Positions 17,486 through 26,359 of a DNA stretch of 64,000 nt are shown here, in pieces (position 1 is the stretch's first letter; every line of letters begins with the position of its first letter). The DNA is taken from positions 186,001 through 250,000 of the forward strand of contig JBMHDL010000006.1 of the NCBI GenBank assembly GCA_049889415.1, in the 5' to 3' direction. The DNA is from JAYQKL01 sp049889415 (lineage in GTDB: Bacteria; Pseudomonadota; Alphaproteobacteria; RS24). The notes under the pieces are model-generated. The model did no database searches. It was not told the DNA's origin and saw only the letters and a program-made list of their open reading frames with translations. The position numbers were made by a program, and so were the translations under genes.

Positions 17486-20023
17486 TCAGTGTTTACCGGC
17501 CAGAACTTCACGCTTTCCGGCATGATTGGGGGCAGAGATGACGCCCTCCTCCTCCATTTTCTCGATCAGGCTGGCGGCGCGGTTATAGCCGATTGACAGG
17601 CGGCGTTGGACATAGCTGGTGGAAGCACGGTTGTCGCGTGTGACGATGGCGACAGCCTGGTCATAAAGGCTTTCGCCGCCGGCCTCGCCGCCCATGTCAG
17701 GCGTCTCTTCCGGCTCCGTGGTGACGGCTTCAACATAATCGGGCAGCCCCTGCTTTTTGAGGAACTTGACGACCTTCTCGACTTCGGCGTCGGAGACAAA
17801 AGGCCCGTGAACGCGTTGTAACCTGCCGCCCCCGGCCATGAACAGCATATCGCCCATGCCCAGCAACTGCTCACCGCCCTGCTCGCCGAGTACGGTGCGG
17901 CTGTCGATTTTGCTTGTGACCTGAAATGAAATCCGGCTGGGAAAATTGGCCTTGATGGTGCCTGTGATGACATCCACGGACGGGCGTTGTGTGGCGGTTA
18001 TGAGATGGACACCCGCTGCCCGCGCCATTTGCGCCAGACGCTGAATGGCGCCTTCAATCTCTTTGCCGGCAACCAGCATCAGGTCAGCCATTTCATCAAT
18101 GACAATGACAATAAAGGGCAGCTTTTCGGGCCGGATGGTTTCGGTTTCATGCTGGGCTTCGCCGGTTTCTGAGTCAATGCCGACTTGAACTTTGCGGGTC
18201 AGGGTTTCTTTATTGGCAATGGCTTGCGCCATGCGCTCATTATATCCATGAATGTTGCGGACCCCGATTTTGGACATTTTCCGGTATCGGTTTTCCATTT
18301 CCTGAACGGCCCATTTCAGCGCGACAACCGCCTTTTTCGGCTCGGTGACGACTGGGGCCAACAGATGCGGGATGCCGTCATAAACGGAAAGTTCAAGCAT
18401 TTTCGGGTCAACCAGAATGAGCCGGCATTCGGCTGGCGTCATACGGTAGAGAATGGACAGGATCATGGCATTAACCCCGACGGATTTACCCGAACCGGTC
18501 GTGCCGGCAACCAGCAAATGCGGCATGCGGGCAAGATCACTCAAAACCGGCCCGCCGCCAATATCCTTGCCAAGCGCCATCGGCAGCCCACCGCTGTTTT
18601 TTTCAAATTCTGCGCTCGACAGCAATTCACGTAAATAAACGGTTTCCCGATCCTGATTGGGCAGTTCAATTCCGATAACATTCTGTCCGGGTACGGTGGC
18701 GACGCGGCAGGCTATAGCGCTCATTGAGCGGGCGATGTCATCGGCAAGGCCGACCACCCGCGAGGCCCGGATGCCGGCAGCCGGCTCCAATTCATAAAGG
18801 GTGACGACCGGACCGGGCCGAACCTTCAGGATTTTGCCCTTCACCCCGAAGTCCTGCAACACCCCCTCCAACAGGCGGGCATTTGACTGCAGGGCGTCTT
18901 CGCTGATTTTTTTACTGTTGCGTTGGCGGTTTTCCGTCAGCAGGCGCAGGGGCGGCAGGTCAAAACTGTCCGATCCGTCAAATGTCATGGCATGCTGGTC
19001 TTCGCGGGTGGCGCGTTTGCCCGGGCGCGGCTTTTTACTTGGCATTTCGACAGGGATGTCAGCGGCGGTCGTGGTTGCGGACTCTCTTTGTCGTGGTTTG
19101 CTGGCCGGCGCTGGTGCGCTGGTCAGGGTCTCGTCGTTTTCTTTCTGCCGCCCGTCGGCAGCGTGTGCCGGGCTGACTTGCGGGGCTCCCTTATCCTGCG
19201 TCGCGACTGCAGCGCTTATTCTGGACAAGACACGGACCAGTCCGGAGGAAAGTTTTTGGGGCCAGCCGGCCAAGCGCCCGATCAGCCCCTGCTTCAGGGT
19301 CTCTTTCAGGGTTTGCGCTTCGGGCTGGCGTGACATAAATCCGGCAATGCGGGGGCGTAAGGCCGCCAGAGCGGCATAGGCTTTAACCAGCCCTGTGCCC
19401 GTCAAGCGCAGACTAATCTTCAGCCAACCGGCTGCCACCAGGGCCAGGGTGAGGCCCAGGCCGGTCAGGAGAATGCCGGAGGATATGGCATAAGCCGAAA
19501 GGTTAACCCCAAAATCCGACGCCGTTACCGTCACCGCCTGTTGCAATAACTGCCCCAAAAGCCCTCCCGAAATGGGCGCCACGATCAGATCGGCGCTTTG
19601 TTGCGGGGTCGGTGCATGCATCGGAAACAGAAAGGCGGCCCCCATGGCGGTGCCGGTGATGCCGCCGAACCAGGCGAGAAGCCGTAAATAGGCAAAGGTC
19701 AGTCGGTCATGCCGCACGCATCTCCAGCCATAAGCTGCTATTGCAGGAAGCGCGGCCCAGGCACCAATGCCAAAAAACTGATGCGCCTGATCAGAAAATA
19801 TCGCGCCGCTATGCCCCAGCCAATTTTGCGGTGCCGCATCGGTGACGCGGTTCCAGCTCGGATCCATCGCGTCATAGCTGATCAGCGCCAAGAATGCCGC
19901 CAGACTGACCGTCATCATGGTCAGTCCCCAAAGCTCAATGCCGCGGGAGGCGGTGACCCCCAAAGCGCGATTGACGAGATCGTTCAAAAAGGCGGTTATC
20001 CGGTTTTGAGACTTACGGGCCAT
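17486..20023 (-). CDS. ftsK: DNA translocase FtsK
   Basis: Septal DNA pump that clears chromosomes at division. The 845-residue protein has several membrane helices in the first 200 residues (GIELWGLTMMTVSLAAFLALISY and others), a variable linker rich in K, P and T (about residues 270-345), and the motor: Walker A VAGTTGSGKSVGVN, Walker B FIVIVIDEMADLM, then ATQRPSVDVITG. The C-terminal gamma domain (YDQAVAIVTRDNRASTSYVQRRLSIGYNRA) is the winged helix that reads orienting DNA sequences. Confidence 0.97.
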   Translation of the reverse strand: MARKSQNRITAFLNDLVNRALGVTASRGIELWGLTMMTVSLAAFLALISYDAMDPSWNRVTDAAPQNWLGHSGAIFSDQAHQFFGIGAWAALPAIAAYGWRCVRHDRLTFAYLRLLAWFGGITGTAMGAAFLFPMHAPTPQQSADLIVAPISGGLLGQLLQQAVTVTASDFGVNLSAYAISSGILLTGLGLTLALVAAGWLKISLRLTGTGLVKAYAALAALRPRIAGFMSRQPEAQTLKETLKQGLIGRLAGWPQKLSSGLVRVLSRISAAVATQDKGAPQVSPAHAADGRQKENDETLTSAPAPASKPRQRESATTTAADIPVEMPSKKPRPGKRATREDQHAMTFDGSDSFDLPPLRLLTENRQRNSKKISEDALQSNARLLEGVLQDFGVKGKILKVRPGPVVTLYELEPAAGIRASRVVGLADDIARSMSAIACRVATVPGQNVIGIELPNQDRETVYLRELLSSAEFEKNSGGLPMALGKDIGGGPVLSDLARMPHLLVAGTTGSGKSVGVNAMILSILYRMTPAECRLILVDPKMLELSVYDGIPHLLAPVVTEPKKAVVALKWAVQEMENRYRKMSKIGVRNIHGYNERMAQAIANKETLTRKVQVGIDSETGEAQHETETIRPEKLPFIVIVIDEMADLMLVAGKEIEGAIQRLAQMARAAGVHLITATQRPSVDVITGTIKANFPSRISFQVTSKIDSRTVLGEQGGEQLLGMGDMLFMAGGGRLQRVHGPFVSDAEVEKVVKFLKKQGLPDYVEAVTTEPEETPDMGGEAGGESLYDQAVAIVTRDNRASTSYVQRRLSIGYNRAASLIEKMEEEGVISAPNHAGKREVLAGKH

Positions 20024-20026
20024 GGG

Positions 20027-21250
20027 TCACCTTACCCCATCTTCGGCCAAAACTTCACACAGTTTCATCAGGCCGGTTTCGGTTTTTTCAACCGTATCGA
20101 CCAGCGCCAGCCGGATATAGGGCTGGCCGGGATTACCGTCCTGGGTGTCGCGGGAGAGATAGGCGCCGGGCAGCACGCGCACGCCGGCTTCCTGCCATAA
20201 GCGCTTGGCCGCCATTTCACCGTCTCCAACATTGAGCCAAAGAAAAAATCCGCCTTGCGGTCTGAAGAAACCGTAACGGCCGGCCAGCAAGGACTCAGCC
20301 ACATCAAGCTTGTCCTGATACAGGGCGCGGTTGGCGGCGGCATGGTCGTCATCCTGCCAGGCCAATGCGGCAGCATTAAGAGTCGCAATCGGCGTCTGCG
20401 GGCCTGCAATCAGGCGGAAGTCATAAAATGCCTGCATGATGTTTTCACCACCGGCACAAAATCCCGAGCGCAGTCCGGGCAGGTTGGAGCGTTTGGACAG
20501 GGAGTGGAAAACGACAAGGTTTTCCGCCTTTTCCGGACGAGCTGCCGCAAGTTGCAGAGCTGAGGTCGGGGGTGCCTCCTCAAGGGCGCGGTCATAAATG
20601 TCAGCATAACATTCATCCATGATCACCAGAAAATCATAACTGGCGGCCAGGTCCAGCAGGCGGTTAAGATAGGCCGGTGTCGCAACGGCCCCTTGCGGGT
20701 TGGCCGGAGAGCACATGAAAAACGCCCGCAAGCTGGCAAGCTCTGTATCCGTCAGGCTGTCAAGATCCGGCAAAAACCCCGTCGCGGCTGTTGCGTTAAG
20801 ATAGAGCGGTGTTGCGCCGGCCGCCAAAGCGGCGGCGGCATAGACCTGATAGAACGGGTTGGGCATGGCCATGTGGGTTTTTCCGGCGACATCCGGATGT
20901 GCCATCTGGGCCAGAAGGAACAGGCCCTCGCGGGTACCGCTGACGGGCAGAATTTGGTGTTCGGCGGCTAACAGGCCAGTGACCCCAAAGCGTCGCGACA
21001 GCCAGTCCGTCACCGCAGACCGCCAGCTTTCCACCCCGCCGATCGGCGGATAGCGGCCATACGCTCCGGCGCCGTCGCTGGCCGCTTGCGATAAATATCG
21101 TAAAACAAAGGCCGGGGGCTGATGGCGTGGCTCGCCAATCGTCATGTTGAGCGTCTCCTGCGGCGCAGCACCCGGCGGCAGCCCATCCAACAGGGTCCGC
21201 AGGCGGGCGAAAGGCCCGGTCCCCAAATCGGCATGTCCGCCAAAAGTCAT
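20027..21250 (-). CDS. dapC: PLP aminotransferase, probable succinyldiaminopimelate transaminase DapC
   Basis: Fold-type I aminotransferase of 407 residues. The PLP lysine is in HSLSKRSNLPGLRSGF, the sequence typical of the DapC group that acts in lysine and meso-diaminopimelate synthesis; CSPANPQGAVAT and MDECYADIYD are the other cofactor-binding segments, and QGGFFLWLNV and YIRLALV the C-terminal ones. The start is the ATG at 21250, preceded by AAGGAG at good spacing, not the in-frame codon at 21280. Substrate assignment is by family resemblance only. Confidence 0.85.
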   Translation of the reverse strand: MTFGGHADLGTGPFARLRTLLDGLPPGAAPQETLNMTIGEPRHQPPAFVLRYLSQAASDGAGAYGRYPPIGGVESWRSAVTDWLSRRFGVTGLLAAEHQILPVSGTREGLFLLAQMAHPDVAGKTHMAMPNPFYQVYAAAALAAGATPLYLNATAATGFLPDLDSLTDTELASLRAFFMCSPANPQGAVATPAYLNRLLDLAASYDFLVIMDECYADIYDRALEEAPPTSALQLAAARPEKAENLVVFHSLSKRSNLPGLRSGFCAGGENIMQAFYDFRLIAGPQTPIATLNAAALAWQDDDHAAANRALYQDKLDVAESLLAGRYGFFRPQGGFFLWLNVGDGEMAAKRLWQEAGVRVLPGAYLSRDTQDGNPGQPYIRLALVDTVEKTETGLMKLCEVLAEDGVR

Positions 21251-21331
21251 GAAAACGCTCCTTGTCCGGAAGGATAACAATCAAATCCCAATTATAGACT
21301 AATTCGTTTTTTTCAAAACGGGTCCGGCAAC

Positions 21332-21362
21332 AAAAAACCCGCCGGCGGGAGCCGACGGGTTT
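21332..21362 (-). terminator. rho-independent terminator after amt
   Basis: On the minus strand an 11-bp GC-rich stem (AACCCGTCGGC with GCCGGCGGGTT, one mismatch, 4-base loop) is followed by six T residues. It lies 22 bp after the amt stop and separates amt from the aminotransferase gene. Confidence 0.88.
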
Positions 21363-21383
21363 GAGGTTTGCGAAATCAACGCT

Positions 21384-22607
21384 TTAGCGCATGCCGGATA
21401 GGGCCGCCTCGGGCTCGGACTGGATTTTGTGGATGGCCAGGTCAGCCCCCATCATTTCCTCCTCCTCACTCAGCCGGATGCCGATGACTTTCTTCAATCC
21501 GCCATAAACCAGCAGGCCGCAGGCAAAAGCATAGGCGCAGCCGATGATGCTGCCGATGAGCTGTGACATGAAGCTGACGCCGCCAAGGCCGCCAAAGGCT
21601 TCTTGTCCGAAAATACCTGCGGCGATGCCGCCCCACAGACCGGCAAGGCCATGCAGCGGCCAAACGCCCAAAACATCATCAATCTTAAGCTTTTCCTGAC
21701 AGATGCTGAAGAAGACAACAAAAACGCCGCCGCCGATAACCCCGGTCACAAAAGAGCCGAGCGGATGCATGACGCTTGAGCCAGCGCACACGGCAACCAG
21801 CCCCGCCAGGGCACCATTGTGAATGAAGCCGGGGTCGTTTTTGCCGATGATGATGGCTGAAAGAATGCCACCGACCATGGCCAGCAGGGAATTCATGGCA
21901 ACCAAGCCTGTCACACCTTCAAGCGACTGGGCTGACATAACGTTGAAGCCGAACCAGCCGACGCACAACATCCATGAACCAAGGGCCAGCCATGGGATTG
22001 AGGATGGAGGGAAGGCCGAGCCTTTCGGCCCGTAGCGGCCCGTGCGGGCGCCCAGCATGATTACGGCACCCAAGGCCGCCCAGCCCCCAACGCCGTGCAC
22101 GACAATAGAACCGGCAAAGTCATTAAATGGGGCTCCGAACGTGTCTTCGAGCCAGCCCTGCAGGCCGAAATTACCGTTCCAGATCACGCCCTCGAAAAAG
22201 GGGTAAACCAAAGCCACCAGAATGGCCGAGGCAATCAGCTGGGGAACAAATTTTGCCCGCTCGGCAATGCCACCCGAAATGATGGCCGGAATGGCGGCTG
22301 CAAATGTCAGCAGGAAGAAAAACTTCACCAAGCCTAAGCCCTGCGGGTCAAATCCTCCGGTAGCATCATCGCCCTGCAGGACGGATGCGCTGGCCAGAAA
22401 ATCGATGCCATAGGCGACTCCATAGCCGATGAAAAAATAAGCTACGGTGGATACGGCAAAATCAGAGATGATTTTGACCATGGCATTCACCTGGTTTTTT
22501 TTACGAACTGTGCCGACTTCCAGAAAGGCAAAACCGGCATGCATGGCGAACACCAGAATGGCGCCCATTAAAAGAAAAAAGACGTCTCCGCCCACTGCAT
22601 TGGACAT
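21384..22607 (-). CDS. amt: ammonium transporter Amt
   Basis: Integral membrane channel for ammonium, 407 residues and about eleven helices. The recognisable segments are FAMHAGFAFLEVGTVRKKN, ISGGIAERAKF, DFAGSIVVHGVGGWAALGA (twin-His region), HNGALAGLVAVCAGSS and VLGVWPLHGLAGLWGGIAAGIFG (second pore histidine). The ATG at 22607 follows GAGGAG at ideal spacing; the frame upstream of it is non-coding leader. A sigma-54 promoter lies at 22643-22658 and a terminator at 21332, so it is a single-gene unit. glnK, usually paired with amt, is absent on either side. Confidence 0.96.
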   Translation of the reverse strand: MSNAVGGDVFFLLMGAILVFAMHAGFAFLEVGTVRKKNQVNAMVKIISDFAVSTVAYFFIGYGVAYGIDFLASASVLQGDDATGGFDPQGLGLVKFFFLLTFAAAIPAIISGGIAERAKFVPQLIASAILVALVYPFFEGVIWNGNFGLQGWLEDTFGAPFNDFAGSIVVHGVGGWAALGAVIMLGARTGRYGPKGSAFPPSSIPWLALGSWMLCVGWFGFNVMSAQSLEGVTGLVAMNSLLAMVGGILSAIIIGKNDPGFIHNGALAGLVAVCAGSSVMHPLGSFVTGVIGGGVFVVFFSICQEKLKIDDVLGVWPLHGLAGLWGGIAAGIFGQEAFGGLGGVSFMSQLIGSIIGCAYAFACGLLVYGGLKKVIGIRLSEEEEMMGADLAIHKIQSEPEAALSGMR

Positions 22608-22642
22608 GATAAACTCCTCATAATATGTAGTCTGACATGATA

Positions 22643-22658
22643 AGCAATTAATGTGCCA
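22643..22658 (-). promoter_or_regulatory. sigma-54 (RpoN) promoter of amt
   Basis: The minus strand reads TGGCACATTAATTGCT. This fits the -24/-12 consensus TGGCAC-N5-TTGC, with GG and GC separated by exactly 10 bases. The predicted start, about 12 bases after the -12 element, is near 22632, leaving a 25-base leader with a strong ribosome site. RpoN control of ammonium transporters through NtrC is well established in Proteobacteria. Confidence 0.88.
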
Positions 22659-22867
22659 AAAAGCGGCCTTCCGGCCACCGTTCCACCCCCTGAAAACACT
22701 ACATATTTGGGTTTGACGGGATATGGCATGAAGAAAACGCCTAATGAATGGGCAAATAAGTTCCGCCCTGCACATACTGTTTAAAAAATAGGCACAAAGA
22801 CCATATGCCGCTGGTGCATCCTGTTTTCGCGCTGGACAGTCCGGGCGGGGTCGGTCATTTTGTGGGC

Positions 22868-24124
22868 ATGACACTTAGATCTGCAGAAACTGTTTATGAC
22901 GTGCTTGTCGTCGGCGCGGGCTTGGCCGGTTTAGCCGGTGCGTTGGCGCTGGCGCATGCGGGGGCGTCAGTGTGCTTGTGTGACGCTGCAAAACGGCCGC
23001 CTGCAAAGCCTTCCGGCGCCGATATGGACCCCCGTGTGACGGCGCTCAGCCCGTCATCCGTATTAATGCTGGAAGTTTTGGGGCTGCGCAATCTGCGCAA
23101 TTCACCGGTGGCGGGCATGAAAGTCAGTGCCGTCCATCCCGACGCCGGTTTGATGCCGGGTCTGCTGTCCTTCGGGGACGATACCGAAAACGCGCAGGCT
23201 CTGGCTTTCATTCAGCCAAACGGTGCCTTGCTGCGGGCTTTGAGGGCCGCCGTTTCAGCCCATCCGGGCATAGATCAAGCTTTTGAGACAAGCGTTGAGC
23301 GGATTATAACGCATGCCGCCCATGTCGACCTTTTTTGCACCGATGGGGAAAAACTTCAGGCAAAGGTGCTGGTTGGGGCGGATGGACGCCAATCCACCAT
23401 TCGCAAAAGGGCCGGCATTGATGCGTTTGAGTATGATTATGGAACCACTGCGATTGTCACCACCCTGACTCATTCCGCTCCGCATGAGCACACCGCCAGA
23501 CAGTTTTTCAGACCCGCCGGCCCGCTGGCTTGTCTGCCGCTGGGCAAAACCCGCAACCGATGGACCACATCGCTCGTCTGGCCCGAAAAAAATAACTTGG
23601 CGCAGGCCCTGCTGGGTTTGGGCCTGAATGACCTCCGGATTGAACTGGCGGACCGTTTGGACGGGTTGCTTGGGGACGTCACGAAACTTGCACCACCGGT
23701 CAGCTATCCGCTCGGCCTGCTACTGGCGCAAAACTATGTCGGCCCGCGCCTGGCCCTGTTGGGCGAGGCGGCGCATATTATTCACCCGCTAGCCGGTCAG
23801 GGCTATAATCTGACTTTGCGTGATGCGGCGCAATTGGCTGACTGTTATCACGATGCCCGTCGCCTCGGACTTGATGTCGGCGCGCCTGCGACATTGGCGG
23901 AATATGACCGGCTCCGCCGCCGCGACGCCACCCTAATGGCGTCTGCCACACATATGTTTGCCACTGCATTTTCCGCCCGCCCGCACTTCTGGGCGCCCTG
24001 GCGCAAGGCGCTCTTCAGTGCCGCCAACCGAGCGCCTTTGCTGCGCGCCATGGCTGGCCGCACAGCTGATCTCGGCCATGGTCCGGTCCCGCGCCTGTTG
24101 CGGGGCGAGGGGTTCACGGGTTAG
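22868..24124 (+). CDS. UbiH/UbiF/COQ6-family FAD-dependent hydroxylase
   Basis: Flavin monooxygenase family that hydroxylates the ubiquinone ring. The 418-residue protein starts with the FAD-binding VYDVLVVGAGLAGLAGALALA, has the second motif VLVGADGRQSTIRKRAGI near residue 175, and the third LALLGEAAHIIHPLAGQGYNLTLRDAAQLAD near residue 300. The usual GDAAH is GEAAH here; the change is conservative. The start at 22868 gives the normal short N-terminus; an open frame continues to 22805. Which ring position it hydroxylates cannot be read from the sequence. Confidence 0.88.
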   Translation: MTLRSAETVYDVLVVGAGLAGLAGALALAHAGASVCLCDAAKRPPAKPSGADMDPRVTALSPSSVLMLEVLGLRNLRNSPVAGMKVSAVHPDAGLMPGLLSFGDDTENAQALAFIQPNGALLRALRAAVSAHPGIDQAFETSVERIITHAAHVDLFCTDGEKLQAKVLVGADGRQSTIRKRAGIDAFEYDYGTTAIVTTLTHSAPHEHTARQFFRPAGPLACLPLGKTRNRWTTSLVWPEKNNLAQALLGLGLNDLRIELADRLDGLLGDVTKLAPPVSYPLGLLLAQNYVGPRLALLGEAAHIIHPLAGQGYNLTLRDAAQLADCYHDARRLGLDVGAPATLAEYDRLRRRDATLMASATHMFATAFSARPHFWAPWRKALFSAANRAPLLRAMAGRTADLGHGPVPRLLRGEGFTG

Positions 24125-24128
24125 GGCT

Positions 24129-24359
24129 TCAGAGCGGCCGCGCTTCTTCCGGCAACAGCACCGGAATGCCGTCACGGACCGGAAACGCAAGCTTGGCTTT
24201 TTTACTGATCAGCTCGCCGGTCTTGGCATCCCATTCAAGTCGGCCATGGGTCAGGGGACAAACAAGGATTTCAAGTAATGTGCCGTCAATGATATTTTCA
24301 GGGCCGGTCTGGCTCTTGATCTGGCTCTTGGTCTGGTTCTTGGTCTGGTTTTTGGTCAT
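24129..24359 (-). CDS. Trm112 family protein with repeat-derived N-terminus
   Basis: Small 76-residue protein. The core GTLLEILVCPLTHGRLEWD-KKAKLAFPVRDGIPVLLPEEA is the bacterial Trm112-like (YcaR-type) domain. Only one cysteine (Cys34) of the four that bind zinc in eukaryotic Trm112 is present, as is common in bacterial members. The first 20 residues are KNQTKNQTKSQIKSQT, encoded by a 12-bp tandem repeat, and do not belong to the family; they look like a recent expansion. It lies 8 bp downstream of the LON-domain gene on the same strand. Confidence 0.87.
   Translation of the reverse strand: MTKNQTKNQTKSQIKSQTGPENIIDGTLLEILVCPLTHGRLEWDAKTGELISKKAKLAFPVRDGIPVLLPEEARPL
24306..24357. repeat. 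12-bp tandem repeat in the 5' end of the Trm112 gene
   Basis: About four copies of a unit like GGTCTGGTTCTT (plus strand) lie in a row with a few substitutions. The unit is 12 bp, so each copy adds four codons without breaking frame, giving KNQT/KSQI-type repeats in the protein. Confidence 0.9.
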
Positions 24360-24367
24360 GGGCCGCC

Positions 24368-25033
24368 CTATTGGATTTGCGGCGGTTCGCCGCGTGACTG
24401 GGCAAGAATGATTTCACCGAAAGCAATCAAAATGTCAGCGCGCTGGGTCAATGACTCGGCCTCCAGCAGGGCCTGTTTTTCCTGCGGGCTGAAGGGGCTG
24501 ACAACACTCAGCGAATTGACCAGTTCTTCATCCGTGGAATTGTTGATCGAGTCCCAGTCAGCGCTTAACTCATGCGTATCGAGATAGTTGCGCACAATAT
24601 CCAGCAAACGGGTTCGGTTGATCGGCTCCATGCCATATCCCTGAACAAGATCGGCCTCATAGGGAGCGAAGTCCGCGGCCACCTGCCGGTAGGGGGTTAT
24701 GGCGTCAATTTCATGGACAATCTTGAAGCGCGAGACGCCGGTCAGGCTGATCAGCATGCGCCCGTCATCCGTTTCCATATAGGATGTGATGCGCCCGGCG
24801 CAGGCGGTCCGGTTGAGAACAGGTTGGCCGTCAGGGTGCGGCGGTAGCTCCGGATTGGGCTGCACCATGCCGATCAAGCGGTGTCCGGACAGCGTATCAT
24901 CAATCATTTTCAGATAGCGCGGCTCAAAAATATTCAACGGAATGACAACCCGCGGCAGCAACAGGGAACCGGACAGGGGAAAGACCGGAAGGGTTTCAGG
25001 CAAGTCGGTGCTGGCGGCATATTTTTTGAACAT
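24368..25033 (-). CDS. LON peptidase substrate-binding-domain protein
   Basis: A 221-residue protein made only of the N-terminal domain of Lon, without ATPase or protease. Features are LPETLPVFPLSGSLLLPRVVIPLNIFEPRYLKMIDDTL at the start, IGMVQPNP, then CAGRITSYMETDDGRMLISLTGVSRFKIV, then a helical half. Such stand-alone LON-domain proteins are widespread in Alphaproteobacteria; they may bind or present substrates. It lies between the YbbN-type gene (11 bp upstream) and Trm112 (8 bp downstream), all on one strand. Confidence 0.9.
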   Translation of the reverse strand: MFKKYAASTDLPETLPVFPLSGSLLLPRVVIPLNIFEPRYLKMIDDTLSGHRLIGMVQPNPELPPHPDGQPVLNRTACAGRITSYMETDDGRMLISLTGVSRFKIVHEIDAITPYRQVAADFAPYEADLVQGYGMEPINRTRLLDIVRNYLDTHELSADWDSINNSTDEELVNSLSVVSPFSPQEKQALLEAESLTQRADILIAFGEIILAQSRGEPPQIQ

Positions 25034-25044
25034 ATTGTGGCGCC

Positions 25045-25971
25045 TCAGCTGAACAAAAGGGATGATAGCCGCCGCCGGCCGCTGACGGTGACTTCATCCG
25101 TCGCGCCATAGGCGTCAAAAAGTTCAATCAATTGTTTGCGGGCGGCATCATCATTCCAGCCGGGGACTTTTTCAATGATCATCAGCAGGGTGTCAACGGC
25201 CTCCTCTTTGCGCCCTGCCGCATGATAGGCAAGAGCCAGGTCGAAACGAGCCTGATGATCATTTTCATTCTGCGCAAGTTTGTCGAGAAATTCGCCCGTA
25301 TCGCCCATGTCTTCAGCTTTTTCAGCCAGATCCAAGCGCGCCGTTAACGCCAGCACATCAGGATTATTGCTGTCTTTGGCCGGGATTGTGGCCAGAATTT
25401 CGCGTGCGGCCTCCGCGGCGTCAATATTGATATAGGCGGTCGCCAGTCCGGTCAGGGCCGGAACATTCTCTTCTTCCAGGTCGAGGGCGGCGGAAAAGAA
25501 TTCGACCGCTTTGCCCATGTCTTCGGCCTCAAGCGCCGCAGTTCCGGCAGCAATCAGTTTCTCCAGATCCGACGGGCCGAGCGCAGTACCAAGATTTTTC
25601 TCAAGGAATTTTTTCAACTCGCTTTCCGGCAGCGCTCCCATAAACCCGTCAACGGGCTGGCCGTTTTTGAAGGCGAACACGGCAGGAATGGACTGAACCT
25701 GGAGCTGCTGGGCCACCTGCGGATGCTCGTCAATATTCATCTTCGCCAATTTGACGGTGCCGCCGGCCTGGGTCACCAGTTTTTCAAGCACCGGCGTAAG
25801 CTGTTTGCAGGGCCCGCACCAGGGCGCCCAAAAATCAACCAGAACCAACTGCTGGCGGGATGCTTCAATAACATCGTTTAAAAAGCCTGCCGTGCTGGTG
25901 TCAATGATTACATCTGCGCTGTTTGGCTGCGCAGGCCCATCGGTAGCCTGGGGGTTTTGCTCTTGTTCCAT
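25045..25971 (-). CDS. ybbN: YbbN/CnoX-type thioredoxin with TPR tail
   Basis: Chaperone-redoxin of 308 residues. The thioredoxin domain carries VLVDFWAPWCGPCKQLTPVLEKL (Cys52 and Cys55, so an intact CxxC) and IPAVFAFKNGQPVDGFMG. The remaining 190 residues are TPR-like helices (ALEAEDMGKAVEFFSAALDLEEENVPALTGLATAYI and following) as in E. coli CnoX. In other bacteria the family protects folding proteins from over-oxidation and hands them to GroEL or DnaK. It heads a likely three-gene unit with the LON-domain and Trm112 genes. Confidence 0.92.
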   Translation of the reverse strand: MEQEQNPQATDGPAQPNSADVIIDTSTAGFLNDVIEASRQQLVLVDFWAPWCGPCKQLTPVLEKLVTQAGGTVKLAKMNIDEHPQVAQQLQVQSIPAVFAFKNGQPVDGFMGALPESELKKFLEKNLGTALGPSDLEKLIAAGTAALEAEDMGKAVEFFSAALDLEEENVPALTGLATAYINIDAAEAAREILATIPAKDSNNPDVLALTARLDLAEKAEDMGDTGEFLDKLAQNENDHQARFDLALAYHAAGRKEEAVDTLLMIIEKVPGWNDDAARKQLIELFDAYGATDEVTVSGRRRLSSLLFS

Positions 25972-26061
25972 AAGTTCACCTCGTCAGGACTATAAATGGG
26001 GGTTTTCATGGCGTTTGCCAAGGGGCAGGGGCATAAAAATACGGCAGGAGACAAAACAAGC

Positions 26062-26090
26062 TTGCAAATAACCGTCCCATAGGGCATAAA
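26062..26090 (+). promoter_or_regulatory. possible promoter of tRNA-Gly
   Basis: TTGCAA (26062-26067) and CATAAA (26085-26090) are separated by 17 bp, and the predicted start falls about 22 bp before the tRNA. Matches to the sigma-70 hexamers are partial. Confidence 0.35.
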
Positions 26091-26119
26091 ACCCACGCTG
26101 ACACTGTATCAGCCGCTTA

Positions 26120-26194
26120 GCGGGCGTAGCTCAGGGGTAGAGCACAACCTTGCCAAGGTTGGGGTCGTGAGTTCGAATCTCATCGCCCGCTCCA
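26120..26194 (+). tRNA. tRNA-Gly (GCC)
   Basis: The acceptor stem GCGGGCG pairs with CGCCCGC, followed by discriminator T and an encoded CCA. The D-arm AGCTCAGGGGTAGAGC, anticodon arm CAACC-TTGCCAA-GGTTG (anticodon GCC) and T-arm with GTTCGAATC are all complete. It is 75 nt long. No integrase or duplicated 3' end is seen beside it. Confidence 0.97.
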
Positions 26195-26359
26195 GCTTTC
26201 TGGTGCGAGTGCGCCATAAGTCACTCAATTCATGACATAAAACAGAATTCTACATTCGGGTCGGCGCATAAGCGAAGACCCTCTGTTGTGTTCGATGCAC
26301 ACTCAAATTTACGGCCGGCCAACTCCACTTACCCTGTTTTGTAGTGGCTCAGCTTCGTT

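Noticed and set aside
22812..22818. TGGTGCA, a half-site resembling an NtrC box upstream of amt
   Set aside because: The second half at the expected spacing is not there, so it is too weak to list as a site.
26120..26194. tRNA-Gly as an integration site for the adhesin region
   Set aside because: No integrase, no repeated tRNA 3' end and no other mobile-element genes were seen in 26-52 kb.
26258..26281. Hairpin GGGTC-(loop)-GACCC downstream of tRNA-Gly
   Set aside because: Internal mismatches and no T-run on either strand, so not a convincing terminator or small RNA.
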